Assembly (NCBI GenBank): GCA_003170915.1
Contig: PMYB01000222.1
Location: 233-50,391, forward strand
Direction: 5' to 3'
Length of the DNA: 50,159 bases
Source of the DNA: Bryobacterales bacterium
Lineage (GTDB): Bacteria; Acidobacteriota; Terriglobia; Bryobacterales; Bryobacteraceae
Under the pieces are notes generated by a model. It saw only the letters and a program-made list of their open reading frames with translations, searched no databases and had not been told where the DNA came from. Positions 48,972-50,159 of the stretch are shown here, piece by piece; position 1 is the stretch's first letter, and every line of letters begins with the position of its first letter. Made by a program: the position numbers and the translations under genes.

Positions 48972-50159
48972 CTAGCTCACCCCTTGGCAGGCGGAACCGC
49001 CTGCCCCACCTGCCGTCGCCGGCAGCGTCACCGTAAACTCCGCCCCTTCACCCGGCGTGGAGCGGACCGCGATCTCGCCCGCGTGCTGCTCCACGATACT
49101 ATGCGCCACGGCCAGCCCCAGCCCGGTCCGGTTCTGGTCCTCTTTGGTGGTGAAGAACGGATCGAAGATGCGCGGCATCGCGTCGGCGGGGATGCCGCCT
49201 CCCGTGTCCTTGACCCGCAGTGCGCAGTGCTCCGCGCCGGGTTCGAGCTGGGTGGCGACTTCCAGCACGCCCCCCTCGGGCATGGCTTCCGATGCGTTGA
49301 CCATCAGCACCAGGCACACCTGCTGTATCTGGTTGGCGTCGCACTGGACCGGCGGAAGGCCGGGCGCGAGGTCTTCCTTCAGCTCGATGCTTTGCAGGTC
49401 CAGCTTGTGCTTCACCAGCGAAATGGCGCGCTCGACGATGGTGTTGAGATCGTTAGGTTCGCGATTGCTGGGCGCCTGGCGGGAGAAGGTGAGCAGGTTT
49501 CTCACCAGGTCGCCGCAGCGCTTGCTCTCGCGCTCGATGGTGCGGAGCTGTTCGGCCAGCTCGTCGCGCTCCGGAAACTCGTGCTTCAGCAGCCCGCGCA
49601 GCACCAGGTGGGCGTAAGTCAGGATGCCGAACAGCGGATTGTTGATCTCGTGCGCCACGGTGGCGGCCAGCTTGCCGATGGAGGCCATCTTTTCGGATCG
49701 CAACAGCGTCTTGTGCACGCGCTCGAGCTCGGCGGTCTTGCGGCGCACCTCTTCTTCGATTTTGGCCTGAACGCCCGCCACCTCGACGGTCATACGGTTG
49801 AACGAGCGCGCCAGGTCGCCCAGCTCATCGTCCGATCCCGCGGGCAGGCGATACTCGAGGTCTCCGCCGGCCACGCGATGGGTGCCGTCGATCAACACCT
49901 TGACGGGCCGGTACACCACCACCCAGATGAACGCCACCGCCGCCAGCGAACCGAACACCACCGCGCCTACCAGGAACCAGGCCAGCGTGGCCTGGTGCTG
50001 GGCGATCTGGGCGTCCACGGTGGCGAGCGAAAGATCGGCGTCGATCACACCCAGCACGAGCTGGCCCGCGGGGTGGACGTGGCAGGCGGCGTCCGAACAG
50101 GCGGGCGAGTTGTCGATGGGGCGAATCACGGCCAGCAGGTGAGTGCCCTGCTTATCCCA
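48972..50159 (-). CDS. Sensor histidine kinase, N-terminus outside the window
   Basis: Membrane sensor kinase, 395 residues visible; the frame stays open to the window edge (WDKQGTHLLAVIRPIDN), so the N-terminus is missing. Order: periplasmic sensor part ending with CSDAACHVHPAGQLVLGVI (a CX4CH motif), TM segment (TLAWFLVGAVVFGSLAAVAF), HAMP (YRPVKVLIDGTHRVAGG to RSFNRM), coiled coil, HisKA with ATVAHEINNPLFG, and HATPase with N box VNASEAMPEGG, VKDTGGGIP, FDPFFTTK and GLGLAVAHSIVEQH. Partner of the NtrC-type regulator, 44 bp away (2 bp if the upstream start is used). The Cys-rich sensor region suggests heme or redox sensing. Confidence 0.92.
   Translation of the reverse strand, partial: WDKQGTHLLAVIRPIDNSPACSDAACHVHPAGQLVLGVIDADLSLATVDAQIAQHQATLAWFLVGAVVFGSLAAVAFIWVVVYRPVKVLIDGTHRVAGGDLEYRLPAGSDDELGDLARSFNRMTVEVAGVQAKIEEEVRRKTAELERVHKTLLRSEKMASIGKLAATVAHEINNPLFGILTYAHLVLRGLLKHEFPERDELAEQLRTIERESKRCGDLVRNLLTFSRQAPSNREPNDLNTIVERAISLVKHKLDLQSIELKEDLAPGLPPVQCDANQIQQVCLVLMVNASEAMPEGGVLEVATQLEPGAEHCALRVKDTGGGIPADAMPRIFDPFFTTKEDQNRTGLGLAVAHSIVEQHAGEIAVRSTPGEGAEFTVTLPATAGGAGGSACQGVS

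Noticed and set aside
1-50159. tRNA, rRNA, transposase, integrase or prophage genes
   Set aside because: Looked for on both strands; no such sequence was recognised.

Overview
The window looks like chromosomal DNA of an acidobacterium of the Bryobacterales/Solibacter type. The evidence is: two large secreted proteins that end in the C-terminal domain first described in Solibacter (13523 end on + and 23581 end on -); a 1205-residue TonB-dependent receptor with an N-terminal carboxypeptidase-regulatory-like domain; CRTAC1/ASPIC, NHL, DUF362 and TPR proteins; many Tat signals; and high GC. This assignment is inferred from family content, not from a marker gene.

Layout. 1-1301: a heat-shock operon on the minus strand (hsp20, then clpB cut by the window edge) with a HAIR-like operator at its promoter. 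1302-7940: plant-sugar metabolism, with a Tat-exported L-rhamnonate dehydratase-like protein, a GH51 arabinofuranosidase, a divergent GH2 hydrolase and a coupled SDR dehydrogenase. 7970-9133: a Tat-exported DUF362 protein. 9360-13523: a very large secreted ice-binding-like (DUF3494) repeat protein, split by a local three-base frame scramble and carrying a beta-propeller inserted inside a DUF11 domain. 13546-17614: a minus-strand laccase-like multicopper oxidase, a lipoprotein propeller, a small exported protein and a duplicated 3' end of the oxidase. 17656-23587: a divergent PadR regulator leading a tolC-RND-MFP efflux operon. 23581-26607: an NHL-repeat secreted protein. 26710-31646: a second exported enolase-superfamily protein with a bicupin, a seven-motif CRTAC1 propeller and a TPR protein. 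31647-34079: a secreted protein with a CXXCH motif, TolB-like blades and TPRs. 34159-39922: a GH10 xylanase, a 520-bp non-coding region with several repeats, and the TonB receptor. 39989-41752: an exported PPC-domain protein and a third Tat-exported enolase-superfamily protein.

41803-50159: six minus-strand genes packed with overlaps or gaps of a few bases (histidine kinase, sigma54 response regulator, archaemetzincin, UbiD decarboxylase, HypF, unknown protein). This combination is the best candidate here for an undescribed functional unit.

How the genes may work together: the GH51, GH2 and GH10 enzymes would free arabinose, xylose, rhamnose and other residues from hemicellulose or pectin. 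The exported enolase-superfamily proteins, SDR and cupin would act on sugar acids, and the TonB receptor could import oligosaccharides. PadR probably controls both the efflux operon and the oxidase from one 41-bp divergent gap. These links are inferred from gene families and spacing.
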